From assembly GCA_034665305.1 (NCBI GenBank), contig JAXDFZ010000006.1:1-64000 (forward strand): a stretch of DNA of 64,000 nt, read 5' to 3'. The position numbers and the translations under genes were made by a program. Of this stretch, positions 44,856-52,464 are shown one piece after another. The notes under the pieces are model-generated. The model did not search any database. It saw only the letters and a program-made list of their open reading frames with translations, and was not told where the DNA came from. Position 1 is the first letter of the stretch. Each line of letters opens with the position of its first letter. This DNA comes from DASXRU01 sp034665305. Lineage in GTDB: Bacteria; Acidobacteriota; Blastocatellia; Pyrinomonadales; Pyrinomonadaceae.

Positions 44856-44887
44856 CATCGCAGTTTGAATAATCGTAATTGAAAGCC

Positions 44888-46378
44888 ATGGTTTCCACCG
44901 TTTCACAACTCGAAATGCCCGAGAAGCGGGAATTGATTCAGCTCTATCAATACGTCCGCGGCCGCACGATGCAGATCGTCGCGCCCCTCGAGATCGAAGA
45001 CTACGTGATTCAAACGGCGGAATTCATGAGTCCGCCGCGCTGGCACATCGGTCATACGTCCTGGTTTTTTGAAACCGTGCTGCGGGCGCACCAGCCAGGT
45101 TACAAAGTTTATTCGGAAGACTATCTCTTCTACTTCAATTCCTACTACGAAGGCTTCGGCGCGCGTATTGAACGGCCGAAGCGCGGCACGAAGTCGCGGC
45201 CCACTGTGCGCGAGACCGTCGCCTATCGCCATCACGTCGATGAACAGATGCTGCGGTTTCTGGAGCGAACGGAAGATCCGGCAGTGCTGTCGCTGGTTCG
45301 TCTGGGGCTCGAACACGAGATGCAGCATCAGGAGTTGCTGGTGTACGACATCAAGCATTTGCTGTGCGATCAGTTCGACGCGCCGATCCAAACGGCGTCG
45401 ACCGCGACCGTAAAGGTTGAGGGGATGGCTGAGATTGAGGGTGGGTTGTTCTGGCTTGGTTACGGCGATCGGGTTTCAGGTCTTAGGTTTCAAGTTCCAA
45501 GTTCGACGAATCGGGGCAGTAGCCCGACCGTTAGGGAGGGCTCCGAGTCGATTTCACTCGATAACCAAAGCGGCGACAGGTCGCCCCACTCTAAAAATTA
45601 CGAGTTTGCTTTCGATAATGAGAAGCCGGCGCATCAGATCTTTTTGCAGGACTTTGCTATCGACCGCGCGCTCGTCAGTAACGGAGAGTTTCTGGAGTTC
45701 ATACAACAAAAAGGTTATCAGGACTTTCGCTGGTGGTTTTCTGAAGGTTGGGAAACAGTTAATCGTGAACGATGGCGCGCGCCGATGTACTGGGAATGGC
45801 AGGACGGCGGGTGGATGATTCGAGATTTCGCTGGGCTGCACGAGGTGACGAGTAAAGCTAATGAGCCGGTTTCGCATGTCAGTTTTTACGAAGCCTCTGC
45901 CTTCGCCAAGTGGGCCGGTAAACGCTTGCCAACAGAAGTCGAATGGGAAAAGGCTGCGCGGTTCTCAGGCGGTAAAAGCGCTGTAGTTCAACCGCCCGCT
46001 ACCGCAGGCGGTTCTGACAAATCGTTGCGGGACTTTCCCTGGGGCGATGAGATGGTCGATGTTTCTAAAGCAAACTTGTTTGAAAATGGTTTGTGGGGGC
46101 CGGCGCCGATTGGCGCCTTTCCGGCAGGCCAAAATGCGTTTGGCTGCCAACAGATGATTGGCGATGTTTGGGAGTGGACGACTTCTGATTACGTGCCCTA
46201 TCCGGGGTTCAAGTCGGAATTCGACGAATACAACGACAAATGGTTCGTGAACCAGAAAGTTCTGCGCGGCGGCTCGTATGCAACGCCGCAACTGCATATC
46301 CGTTCGACTTACCGAAACTTTTTCCACGCTCACGAACGCTGGATGACTTCCGGATTCCGCTGCGCGAAAGATTTGTAA
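44888..46378 (+). CDS. EgtB-like non-haem iron sulfoxide synthase (possible selenoneine synthase, SenA-like)
   Basis: 496 residues from ATG 44888. N-terminal DinB-like domain with RWHIGHTSWFFETVL (His53/His56) and GLEHEMQHQELL (His143, His147), the iron-ligand pattern of EgtB. The C-terminal formylglycine-generating-enzyme (SUMF/EgtB) domain has FDNEKPAHQIFLQDFAID, PVSHVSFYEASAFAKWAGKRLPTEVEWEKAAR, GDVWEWTTSDY and RGGSY. EgtB oxidatively joins hercynine to a thiol; SenA homologues use a selenosugar. The selD gene 32 bases upstream suggests the selenium branch. Residues about 197-236 and 366-377 are repeat-derived insertions, explaining the length above the usual 420-440. Confidence 0.87.
   Translation: MVSTVSQLEMPEKRELIQLYQYVRGRTMQIVAPLEIEDYVIQTAEFMSPPRWHIGHTSWFFETVLRAHQPGYKVYSEDYLFYFNSYYEGFGARIERPKRGTKSRPTVRETVAYRHHVDEQMLRFLERTEDPAVLSLVRLGLEHEMQHQELLVYDIKHLLCDQFDAPIQTASTATVKVEGMAEIEGGLFWLGYGDRVSGLRFQVPSSTNRGSSPTVREGSESISLDNQSGDRSPHSKNYEFAFDNEKPAHQIFLQDFAIDRALVSNGEFLEFIQQKGYQDFRWWFSEGWETVNRERWRAPMYWEWQDGGWMIRDFAGLHEVTSKANEPVSHVSFYEASAFAKWAGKRLPTEVEWEKAARFSGGKSAVVQPPATAGGSDKSLRDFPWGDEMVDVSKANLFENGLWGPAPIGAFPAGQNAFGCQQMIGDVWEWTTSDYVPYPGFKSEFDEYNDKWFVNQKVLRGGSYATPQLHIRSTYRNFFHAHERWMTSGFRCAKDL
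45472..45597 (+). repeat. Composite of intergenic repeats inserted in frame in the EgtB-like gene
   Basis: In order: a GGTTTCAAGTTCCAAGTTCG segment, a family-C half (GGGGCAGTAGCCCGACCGTT, AGGGAGGGCTCC), and a family-B-type half (CCAAAGCGGCGACAGG, TCGCCCCACTC). The same pieces are intergenic elsewhere, e.g. 41817 and 49330. Translated without a stop as roughly residues 196-236. Confidence 0.85.
45985..46017 (+). repeat. Second in-frame repeat insertion in the EgtB-like gene
   Basis: AACCGCCCGCTACCGCAGGC and GGTTCTGAC, the arm also found at 23512-23540 and 61707-61731, encoding PPATAGGSD. It lies in a loop of the SUMF domain. Confidence 0.85.
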
Positions 46379-46457
46379 CGCAAACTGTTAGTTTGCGATG
46401 GCTCGCCGGCACTCAAGGTTGAAATTTAACCCAACCCACACTGACAGTTTGCGTTAC
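46374..46457. repeat. REPIN-like paired palindrome, copy 3 (left of the RAYT gene)
   Basis: GTAACGCAAACTGTTAGTTT at 46375 and a diverged inverse ACTGACAGTTTGCGTTAC ending 46457, about 40-base spacer. It overlaps the stop region of the EgtB-like gene and the 3' end of the transposase gene. Confidence 0.87.
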
Positions 46458-47128
46458 ACCCGGCGATAATTCCACTTCCATTCCTGCCAGTTCTTTACAT
46501 ACCTTGCTTTCACGGGATTGTTAACCACGTAGTTCAGAATGCGGCGCCATTCGTCGGCATTGCGAACGTAGTGGTCGTAGCTTTCATGCGCCCAGAATTC
46601 ACCGTCACGGGCAAGTAGTCGATTAGCCTCGAAGGCGGTAAAGCCTTTCAATGATTGCATGATTGAAGCCAATGACTGATAAGGCACATCCAGCGCTTGG
46701 GTAGTTCGATCTGGACGAAGAGTTCTGGATTGCTTTAAAGGATGAGGTTTGAAAACAATGTGAACATGATTTGGCATAATCGAAAAAGCGTCCAGCCGGT
46801 AAACATTCCCATCCCGATAATGCAGGCTCTCCGCTACTGTTTTGGCGACTGTTTCGTCGCTCAGCCATAATGGTCCACACTTCCCACCATCCAAAATTAA
46901 TTCAAATTTTTTAAACCAATACCGCTCAAAATCCGGCTTACGTCGCTCATAATGCGCGGGATTGGTTTGCGCCAATTGCTGGAGCCATTGACGCTGTCTT
47001 TTCCATTCCGCAACGGCACCTTGGGGGAGGGAACCGGTCAGCCGAAAAGTTACGAAGAATACTGCTCCAAGTGGCTGCACGTGAGGGAGATTGCGGCGAT
47101 AAGAGGACCGATATTCGAAGTGACCCAT
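46454..47128 (-). CDS. REP-associated tyrosine transposase (RAYT, Y1 HUH family)
   Basis: 224 residues from ATG 47128 (MGHFEYRSSYRRNLPHVQPLGAVFFVTFRLTGSLP); the open frame continues to 47161. The HUH motif is SIMPNHVHIVFKPH; the nucleophile tyrosine is in ESYDHYVRNADEW; the C-terminus WRRILNYVVNNPVKARYVKNWQEWKWN is typical. RAYTs cleave single-stranded REP hairpins and are thought to spread them. Flanked on both sides by the same palindrome family (46374-46457, 47212-47236), so this is the presumptive mobiliser of the REPINs. Confidence 0.93.
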   Translation of the reverse strand: MGHFEYRSSYRRNLPHVQPLGAVFFVTFRLTGSLPQGAVAEWKRQRQWLQQLAQTNPAHYERRKPDFERYWFKKFELILDGGKCGPLWLSDETVAKTVAESLHYRDGNVYRLDAFSIMPNHVHIVFKPHPLKQSRTLRPDRTTQALDVPYQSLASIMQSLKGFTAFEANRLLARDGEFWAHESYDHYVRNADEWRRILNYVVNNPVKARYVKNWQEWKWNYRRV

Positions 47129-47211
47129 GCTGGAAGTTTCGACCCACGGGACTGGGCACACAAGCTGACCCTGTCAGTGGCCTTTCTTGCTGCATGCAAA
47201 TTCTCAGGCTT

Positions 47212-47236
47212 TCCGCAAACTAACAGTTTGCGTTAC
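47212..47236. repeat. Single REP palindrome right of the RAYT gene
   Basis: CGCAAACTAACAGTTTGCGT with flanking TAC, inverse orientation to the copy at 46375. It lies 25 bases before the yceH start. Confidence 0.9.
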
Positions 47237-47260
47237 GATGGCAGACGATCAAGTAAATTC

Positions 47261-47920
47261 ATGCCAACAATTCTGAACGATGTAGAGGTCCGAGTGCTGG
47301 GGTCGCTGGTGGAAAAACAAGTGACCACGCCGGAGTACTATCCGTTGACACTAAATTCCCTGACGCTGGCTTGTAATCAAAAAAACAACCGGCATCCGGT
47401 AACGTCATTAGCAGAGTCGGCCGTCGGCGCCGCAGTTGAAAGTCTGCGGGAAAAAAACCTGGTTTATGTTTTTTACGGCAGCACCAGCCGCGTGCCGAAG
47501 TACAAGCACGTGATGCCGGAAGTGCTGCACTTGTCGCCAGCGGAAATGGCTTTGATGTGCGTCCTGATGTTGCGGGGGCCGCAAACGCTTGGCGAAATGC
47601 GTGGTAGCGGCATGCGGCTCTACGAATTCAGCGGATTGGAAGAAGCCGAGACCACGCTCAACGCGCTGATGGCGCGTGAAGGCGACCCACTCGTGACGCG
47701 TTTGCCGCGCCAGGCGGGTCAGAAAGAAGCGCGCTTCGCGCATCTGTTGTCTGGCGAGGTCGCAATCGAAGCAGAGTCTGAAGGAGAAACGCCGCGGTCG
47801 ACCAGGGCCGTGCGCGATCCTGACCGAGTTGCGAAACTTGAGCAGGAAGTCGAAAGCCTGAAACTTGAAATCGCAACGCTGCAAGCCCAGTTTGACGAAT
47901 TCAAGAAACAGTTTGAGTAA
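47261..47920 (+). CDS. yceH: YceH-type DUF480 protein
   Basis: 219 residues from ATG 47261 (MPTILNDVEVRVLGSLVEKQVTTPEYYPLTLNSLTLACNQKNNR). The longer open frame runs back through the transposase and is spurious. Two winged-helix modules (about 1-85 and 95-170: SPAEMALMCVLMLRGPQTLGEMR), then a C-terminal coiled coil (KLEQEVESLKLEIATLQAQFDEFKKQF). DUF480 proteins are cytosolic; function unsettled. Confidence 0.92.
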   Translation: MPTILNDVEVRVLGSLVEKQVTTPEYYPLTLNSLTLACNQKNNRHPVTSLAESAVGAAVESLREKNLVYVFYGSTSRVPKYKHVMPEVLHLSPAEMALMCVLMLRGPQTLGEMRGSGMRLYEFSGLEEAETTLNALMAREGDPLVTRLPRQAGQKEARFAHLLSGEVAIEAESEGETPRSTRAVRDPDRVAKLEQEVESLKLEIATLQAQFDEFKKQFE

Positions 47921-47937
47921 GGGGCGAAGCCCCGCAA

Positions 47938-48072
47938 AGGGGAAAGGGCTAAGAGCAAAGGGTAGAAGCCGCAAGCAGTGAACCGTGAACCGTAAACCGG
48001 ACATTCGCTGTTCACCGTTCACTGTTTACGGTTCACGGTCATTGGCCCTTTGCGCTTGGCCCTTTGCTCTTT
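47938..48072. repeat. Nested inverted repeats after yceH
   Basis: Outer arms AAAGGGCTAAGAGCAAAGGG and TTGGCCCTTTGCTCTTT; inner arms GTGAACCGTGAACCGTAAAC and GTTTACGGTTCACGGTC. Similar GTTTACGGTTC blocks recur at 51334-51360. Confidence 0.8.
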
Positions 48073-48118
48073 ATAATCTGCGCGTTCCAAACAAAACTGC
48101 TGCTGGAGTTCTCCGAAA

Positions 48119-49249
48119 ATGCCTGAGATACACCACGTCAACGCACAGGCCGGCGATGCTTTATTGCTGGTCGGCACCATGAAGGGCGCTTTTGTAATGC
48201 GCAGCAACGTTGCGCGTGACGAATGGGAAGTTGGCGGTCCGTATTTCCCCGGGCGCGCAATTTATGCCCTCGCCTACGACGGCCGCAACGGGCGCAAACG
48301 GTTGTGGGCCGCTGTCAATCACTCGCACTTTGGCTCGTACCTCAGTTCGTCGAATGATATGGGCGAAACGTGGACTGAGCCGGAAAGCTACAACATCAAG
48401 TTTCCCGAAGGAACGGACAGCGCGCTGAAACAAGTTTGGCAGATCGAGTTAGGCAATCAGTCGGAACCGGACACGCTCTACTGCGGGGTCGAACCCGCTG
48501 CGTTATTCAGGTCTGACGACGCGGGCGATAAGTGGTCATTGGTCCAAGGGCTGCACGATCATCCGCATCGACCGCAATGGCAACCGGGGGGCGGGGGCCT
48601 GTGTTTGCACACCATCCTTCCCGATCCGGCCGATGCTCAACGCATGCACATTGCCATCTCAACGGGCGGCGTCTATCGCACAGTCGATGGGGGAAAGAAT
48701 TGGCAAGCCTGCAACAACGGTGTGCGCGCGCAGTTTATGGGGCCGGATCCGAAAGACTGGTATATAGAGTTTGGCCAGTGCGTTCACAAAATCGCCTCGC
48801 ATCCTGCAAATCCAAACCGTTTGTTCCTGCAGAACCATTGGGGACTTTATCGTAGCGATGATGGCGCCGACTCGTGGACCGACATCGCCAACGGCGTCCC
48901 TTCAGATTTTGGCTTCGCAATGGTAGTCGATCCTAATGAGGCGAACTCGGCGTTTATCGTGCCGCTCGAATCCGACGAATTTCGTTGCACGCCGGAAGCG
49001 AAGTTGCGAGTATTTCGCACCCGCGACGCGGGCGCTTCCTGGGAAGGGCTGACCAACGGATTGCCGCAGGAGAATGCGTTTGAGACCGTGCTGCGTGACG
49101 GCATGGCCGCGGATCAGTTGCAACCTACCGGAATCTACTTCGGGACCCGCAACGGCAAGTTGTTTGGCTCGCACGATGCCGGCGACTCCTGGAAAGTAAT
49201 TGAGGAAGGTTTGCCGCCCGTTGTTTGCGTGAAGACCGCGGTCGCTTAG
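48119..49249 (+). CDS. BNR/WD40-like beta-propeller protein (exo-sialidase-type repeats)
   Basis: 376 residues. Repeated propeller motifs ending in Asp-box-like turns: SSNDMGETW, RSDDAGDKW, RTVDGGKNW, RSDDGADSW, RTRDAGASW, GSHDAGDSW. There is no signal peptide, so cytosolic. Proteins of this type commonly sit near a MoaD/ThiS-like gene in other genomes, and one follows here at 50267. Function unknown; sialidase catalytic residues are not evident. Confidence 0.85.
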   Translation: MPEIHHVNAQAGDALLLVGTMKGAFVMRSNVARDEWEVGGPYFPGRAIYALAYDGRNGRKRLWAAVNHSHFGSYLSSSNDMGETWTEPESYNIKFPEGTDSALKQVWQIELGNQSEPDTLYCGVEPAALFRSDDAGDKWSLVQGLHDHPHRPQWQPGGGGLCLHTILPDPADAQRMHIAISTGGVYRTVDGGKNWQACNNGVRAQFMGPDPKDWYIEFGQCVHKIASHPANPNRLFLQNHWGLYRSDDGADSWTDIANGVPSDFGFAMVVDPNEANSAFIVPLESDEFRCTPEAKLRVFRTRDAGASWEGLTNGLPQENAFETVLRDGMAADQLQPTGIYFGTRNGKLFGSHDAGDSWKVIEEGLPPVVCVKTAVA

Positions 49250-49255
49250 CTTACT

Positions 49256-49361
49256 CTTTGGAGGGCGGCGGCCCGGCGCCGCTTTGGTCTGCCCGCGTGT
49301 TTTTGTACGTTTCAGTATTCGAGCGATCGGCCAAAGCGGCGTCAAGCCGCCGCACTCCAAG
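49256..49361. repeat. Family-B-like inverted repeat variant
   Basis: TTTGGAGGGCGGCGGCCCGG...GCCGCTTTGG and GCCAAAGCGGCGTCAAGCCG...CCGCACTCCAAGG. This variant is the closest match to part of the insertion in the EgtB-like gene. Confidence 0.8.
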
Positions 49362-49416
49362 GAGTTGAGTTTCCCCGATCTGACTCGTCTTTATCAGTCT
49401 TAACAAAGGATCGAAC

Positions 49417-50163
49417 ATGCGTAATCGTTCAATGCTGATTTTGCTGGTAGTGGTTTGCCTGTGCGGGATGGCATCCGCTCGCGCTCAGGCAAAGCCGCAA
49501 ACAAAACTCGAACCGCAGGCAGTAACCAAGGCCGAACCTCAGCACAAAATGTTCGAGTTTCACATGGCACTGCTGAAACACGGGCCCAAGTGGACAGCCG
49601 CGGAAAGTCCCGAAACAACGCGCCTGCACCAGCAGCATGTCGAGTATGTGATGGCGCTTTTGAACTCCGGCAAAGCGATCCTCGCCGGGCCGTTCACCGA
49701 CGGTGGGGAAATCGATGGCGTGTTTGTCTTTCGCGCGAATAACGCGGCGGAGGCGAAGGCTTGGGCGGAAGCGGACCCATCGGTCGCGGCAGGATTCCGC
49801 ATCGCCGAGATGCATCCCTGGTGGTCGGAAGACATCTTCAAAAAGCCCGCCGCGCCAATGAAGTTGACGCCGATGTATCTTTGTTTCCTAGCGCGCGGTG
49901 CCAAGTGGACTCCGGAAAAAACTCCGGCTACTCAGGCGATACAAGACGGCCACATGGCTAATATTGGACGCCTGGCTGAGATGAAAAAACTAATCGCCGC
50001 CGGGCCATTCGGCGACGATGGCCGTTTGCGCGGCATCTTCGTTTTCCGCGTTGCGTCGCTCGAAGAAGCAAAGGTTCTGACAGAGACTGATCCCGCGGTG
50101 CAAGCCGGGCGCCTGGCCCTGGAGATTCATCCCTGGCTGGTGCCGGAAGGGGTGCTGCCTTAA
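49417..50163 (+). CDS. Secreted tandem YCII-domain protein
   Basis: 248 residues. Signal peptide LILLVVVCLCGMASARAQA. Two YCII-related domains, each with H-x-x-H and GPFxD: HMALLKHGPKW...LHQQHVEYVMALLNSGKAILAGPFTDGGEIDGVFVF and YLCFLARGAKW...IQDGHMANIGRLAEMKKLIAAGPFGDDGRLRGIFVF. Periplasmic; the YCII fold has a putative active-site His-Asp pair but no established activity. Confidence 0.87.
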   Translation: MRNRSMLILLVVVCLCGMASARAQAKPQTKLEPQAVTKAEPQHKMFEFHMALLKHGPKWTAAESPETTRLHQQHVEYVMALLNSGKAILAGPFTDGGEIDGVFVFRANNAAEAKAWAEADPSVAAGFRIAEMHPWWSEDIFKKPAAPMKLTPMYLCFLARGAKWTPEKTPATQAIQDGHMANIGRLAEMKKLIAAGPFGDDGRLRGIFVFRVASLEEAKVLTETDPAVQAGRLALEIHPWLVPEGVLP

Positions 50164-50168
50164 AGAAG

Positions 50169-50259
50169 TTTCGGGTTTCGAGTTTCGAGTTCGGAATTCA
50201 CCTTTGACGTCTCAGGCTCAGGCACAACCAACATCGAGCGAACTCGAAACTCGAAACTG
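50169..50259. repeat. Inverted repeat (GTTTCGAGTTTCGAGTTCG family)
   Basis: TTTCGGGTTTCGAGTTTCGA and CGAACTCGAAACTCGAAAC as inverted arms. Related to the first block of the insertion in the EgtB-like gene. Confidence 0.78.
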
Positions 50260-50266
50260 ATATCCG

Positions 50267-50551
50267 ATGATCGTCGTCAACATTGCCGGTTTCCTGACCG
50301 ACTTCACGGGCGGTCGTAACCGGATCGAACTTGAAGCAACTGCCGCCAACGTTCGCGAGGCGCTGGACGAATTATGGCGGAGGCATGTTGGCTTGCGCGA
50401 TCGGGTGGTCAATGAAAAAGGCGAGGTCCGACAACACGTCAACATCTTCGTTAACAACCAAACGATCCGCCGGCAACAAGTGCTCGATACGGCGGTGAAT
50501 GATGGCGCTGAACTAACGATTATGCCTTCGGTTAGTGGGGGAGAAGGGTAA
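50267..50551 (+). CDS. MoaD/ThiS-like ubiquitin-fold protein
   Basis: 94 residues. Beta-grasp fold VVNIAGFLTDFTGGRNRIELEATAANVREALDELW, then NIFVNNQTIRRQQ and DTAVNDGAELTIMPSVSGGEG. The C-terminus SGGEG puts the diglycine two residues from the end rather than terminal, so trimming would be needed for sulphur-carrier use. Neighbour of the BNR-propeller gene in a recurring association. Confidence 0.85.
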   Translation: MIVVNIAGFLTDFTGGRNRIELEATAANVREALDELWRRHVGLRDRVVNEKGEVRQHVNIFVNNQTIRRQQVLDTAVNDGAELTIMPSVSGGEG

Positions 50552-50644
50552 ACGGTGGTCTGTTCGCAGTGGGCAGTGGGCAGAAAAACAAAGCGCTTCC
50601 CGATCTTCTTACTGCGAACTGCGAACTGCACACAGCCCGACGGT

Positions 50645-50878
50645 TCACGGTTCTTTGATTGAGATGAAGGCCGGCGCTTCGGTCTTTCCTTCTCGCAAAC
50701 GTAGCCGGATCACCGTTAGCAGTACGCCCACCGCGATTGCTGCGAACACTCCGCCAAAGAGGACCAGCCCCAGGTTTTCGAAACCACAGTCTTCGCAATC
50801 CGTTGAAAACACTACGAACACAAACAGGTCTGCCAGCGCATTGAATGCGGCGGCCGCCATCGGAGTTAACAAAAGCAT
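50645..50878 (-). CDS. Small membrane protein
   Basis: 77 residues with AAAFNALADLFVFVVF and VLFGGVFAAIAVGVLLTVI as two helices joined by STDCEDCGFE (CxxC). AAAGGG lies 7 bases before the ATG. No family recognised. Confidence 0.55.
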   Translation of the reverse strand: MLLLTPMAAAAFNALADLFVFVVFSTDCEDCGFENLGLVLFGGVFAAIAVGVLLTVIRLRLREGKTEAPAFISIKEP

Positions 50879-51368
50879 GGTCGTGCCCTTTCAATTTTGA
50901 ATCAGCCAAGAGTCTGCAATTGAATTAGACACAGTTCCGGCGCTTTTGTTCCTGCTAGGAAGTGCCACGAGTCAGCCTTCGCGGTCTGACGGTGGAAACA
51001 CATCTCGATCTGGGAATGCTTAATTCTACGCGTTTGGATCTTTCTCCCTCCCACACGTCGGGAGGGATTAAGGGTGGGGTGAGGCCGTCCTTGCTTCCTC
51101 TCCCCTAACCCCTCTCGGCGAAGCGGAGAGGGGAACAGGAGTAATGCAATTCTCCCCTTCCTCTATGCCCATGGAGTAAAGCGCCGTAATCAGCGTGCTC
51201 GGCCTCTTGCATACACGGTACCCAACGGTTTACCCGTTGACTGTTCAAGCCTTACCACTTACAAGTCCCTGCCCCCTGCCCCCTGCCCCCTGCCCACTGC
51301 CCACTGCCCACTACCCACTACCCACCGCCACGGTTTACGGTTCCCGGTTCCCGGTTTACGATAAGTGA
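50879..51368. other. Non-coding region with simple repeats
   Basis: 490 bases without a gene. It holds a hairpin of TCCCCTAACCCCTCTCGGCG type near 51103-51135, the CCTGCCC microsatellite at 51266-51326, and a GTTTACGGTTCCC block. The promoter of the thioesterase must be here but is not recognisable. Confidence 0.5.
51266..51326 (+). repeat. 7-base microsatellite
   Basis: CCCTGCC repeated, passing into CCACTGC and CCACTAC variants, about eight units. Confidence 0.9.
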
Positions 51369-51755
51369 ATGAACTCTTACACCGATCCGGCGATTCGCAT
51401 CACGCTGTTGCCGCGCGACACTAATTCACAGGGCACTATTTTCGGCGGCGTCATTCTCAGCTACATCGACATGGCAGGCGCCATCCAGGCGCACCGCCAC
51501 ACGAAGATGGATCGCTTTGTCACCATTGCCATGCGCGAAGTGAAGTTCCATCAACCGGTGTTCGTCGGCGATCTCGTGAGTTTCTACGCGGAAACCGTGC
51601 GGATCGGCACGACGTCAATAACGGTGCGAGTGGTAGTAGAAGCCGAACGTCCTTCGAGTTCAGCCGATCGTGTGCGGGTAACGGAGGCCGAAGTGGTTTA
51701 CGTCGCGGTCGACAAGGATCATCACAAGGTTACTATTAGACGCGACGGGCAATAG
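51369..51755 (+). CDS. Acyl-CoA thioesterase (YciA-like hotdog fold)
   Basis: 128 residues. LLPRDTNSQGTIFGGVILSYIDMAGAIQAHRHT is the hotdog helix with the catalytic Asp region, followed by FVTIAMREVKFHQPVFVGDLVSFYAETVRIGTTSITVRVVVEAE. Hydrolyses acyl-CoA; chain preference unknown. Cytosolic, monocistronic. Confidence 0.93.
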   Translation: MNSYTDPAIRITLLPRDTNSQGTIFGGVILSYIDMAGAIQAHRHTKMDRFVTIAMREVKFHQPVFVGDLVSFYAETVRIGTTSITVRVVVEAERPSSSADRVRVTEAEVVYVAVDKDHHKVTIRRDGQ

Positions 51756-51780
51756 AGGAGGATTCAACGACGGACGGATT

Positions 51781-51900
51781 TTCCATATTTCATTTTTCAT
51801 TTCTCATTTGCCATTGGAGTAGGCGTCGTAGCCGTACCGGCCGAAGAAGGGCCTCAACTCCCAACTTCAATGAGAAATGACATATGGAAAATGAGAAAGG
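51781..51900. repeat. AT-rich inverted repeat (CATTTTTCATTTCTCATTT family)
   Basis: TTCCATATTTCATTTTTCAT and inverse ATGAGAAATGACATATGGAA. A related pair flanks a family-B copy at 59302-59490. Confidence 0.78.
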
Positions 51901-51938
51901 GAAAATCGTGGTCCTTCCCGCACCACGAGAACCCTGAG

Positions 51939-52451
51939 CTAATTCAGCCGTGCCTGCATCCGGTGCAAACCAAGGGCGGCCTGGGCCATGTCGGGATTCT
52001 CTTCCAGCGCCAGTCCATAATGTTTCGCCGCTTCCAGATAGCGGTGACGCATTTCAAAAACCCTTGCCAGATTGAAGTGCGGAAACGCGTATGACTCATA
52101 ACGCGGCGCGAGCAGCGCGCGTTTGAACCAGCGCACGCAGCCGTAGGAATCGCCCTGGGCCAACAGGTAGCTACCAATGTCGTTGTAAGGATTGCCAAAA
52201 GTTTCATCGACGCGAATCGCTTCCAGGCATTCCGCAATCGCTTCGTCGTGCCGGTCCTGAAAACTGTAAACCCAGCCCAGGAAGGTATGCGCTTCGGCCG
52301 TCGGATAAGTTTCAATGGAACGGCGGTAAAGCTCGATAGCTTCCTCGTAGTTGTTTTCGAGTTGAGCCTGGTAGGCGCGGTGGAAAAGATCTTTGGCGGC
52401 CAGCCTGGCGCCGGAGTCGCCGTCATCGTCAAAAACTATTTCCTCGTTCAT
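51939..52451 (-). CDS. TPR-repeat protein
   Basis: 170 residues from ATG 52451 (TTG 52463 is an in-frame alternative). At least three TPR units: AYQAQLENNYEEAIELYRRSIETYPTAEAHTFLGWVYSFQDRHDEAIAECLEAIRVDETFGNPYNDIGSYLLAQG, HFNLARVFEMRHRYLEAAKHYGLALEENPDMAQA. The N-terminus is acidic (EEIVFDDDGDSG). Adaptor-type cytosolic protein; partner unknown. Just downstream of the LigD-type gene, likely co-transcribed. Confidence 0.87.
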   Translation of the reverse strand: MNEEIVFDDDGDSGARLAAKDLFHRAYQAQLENNYEEAIELYRRSIETYPTAEAHTFLGWVYSFQDRHDEAIAECLEAIRVDETFGNPYNDIGSYLLAQGDSYGCVRWFKRALLAPRYESYAFPHFNLARVFEMRHRYLEAAKHYGLALEENPDMAQAALGLHRMQARLN

Positions 52452-52464
52452 GCCGTCGAACAAA

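Noticed and set aside
46952..47260. Upstream extension of the yceH frame through the transposase gene
   Set aside because: The extension is antisense to the transposase; conserved YceH sequence begins at ATG 47261.
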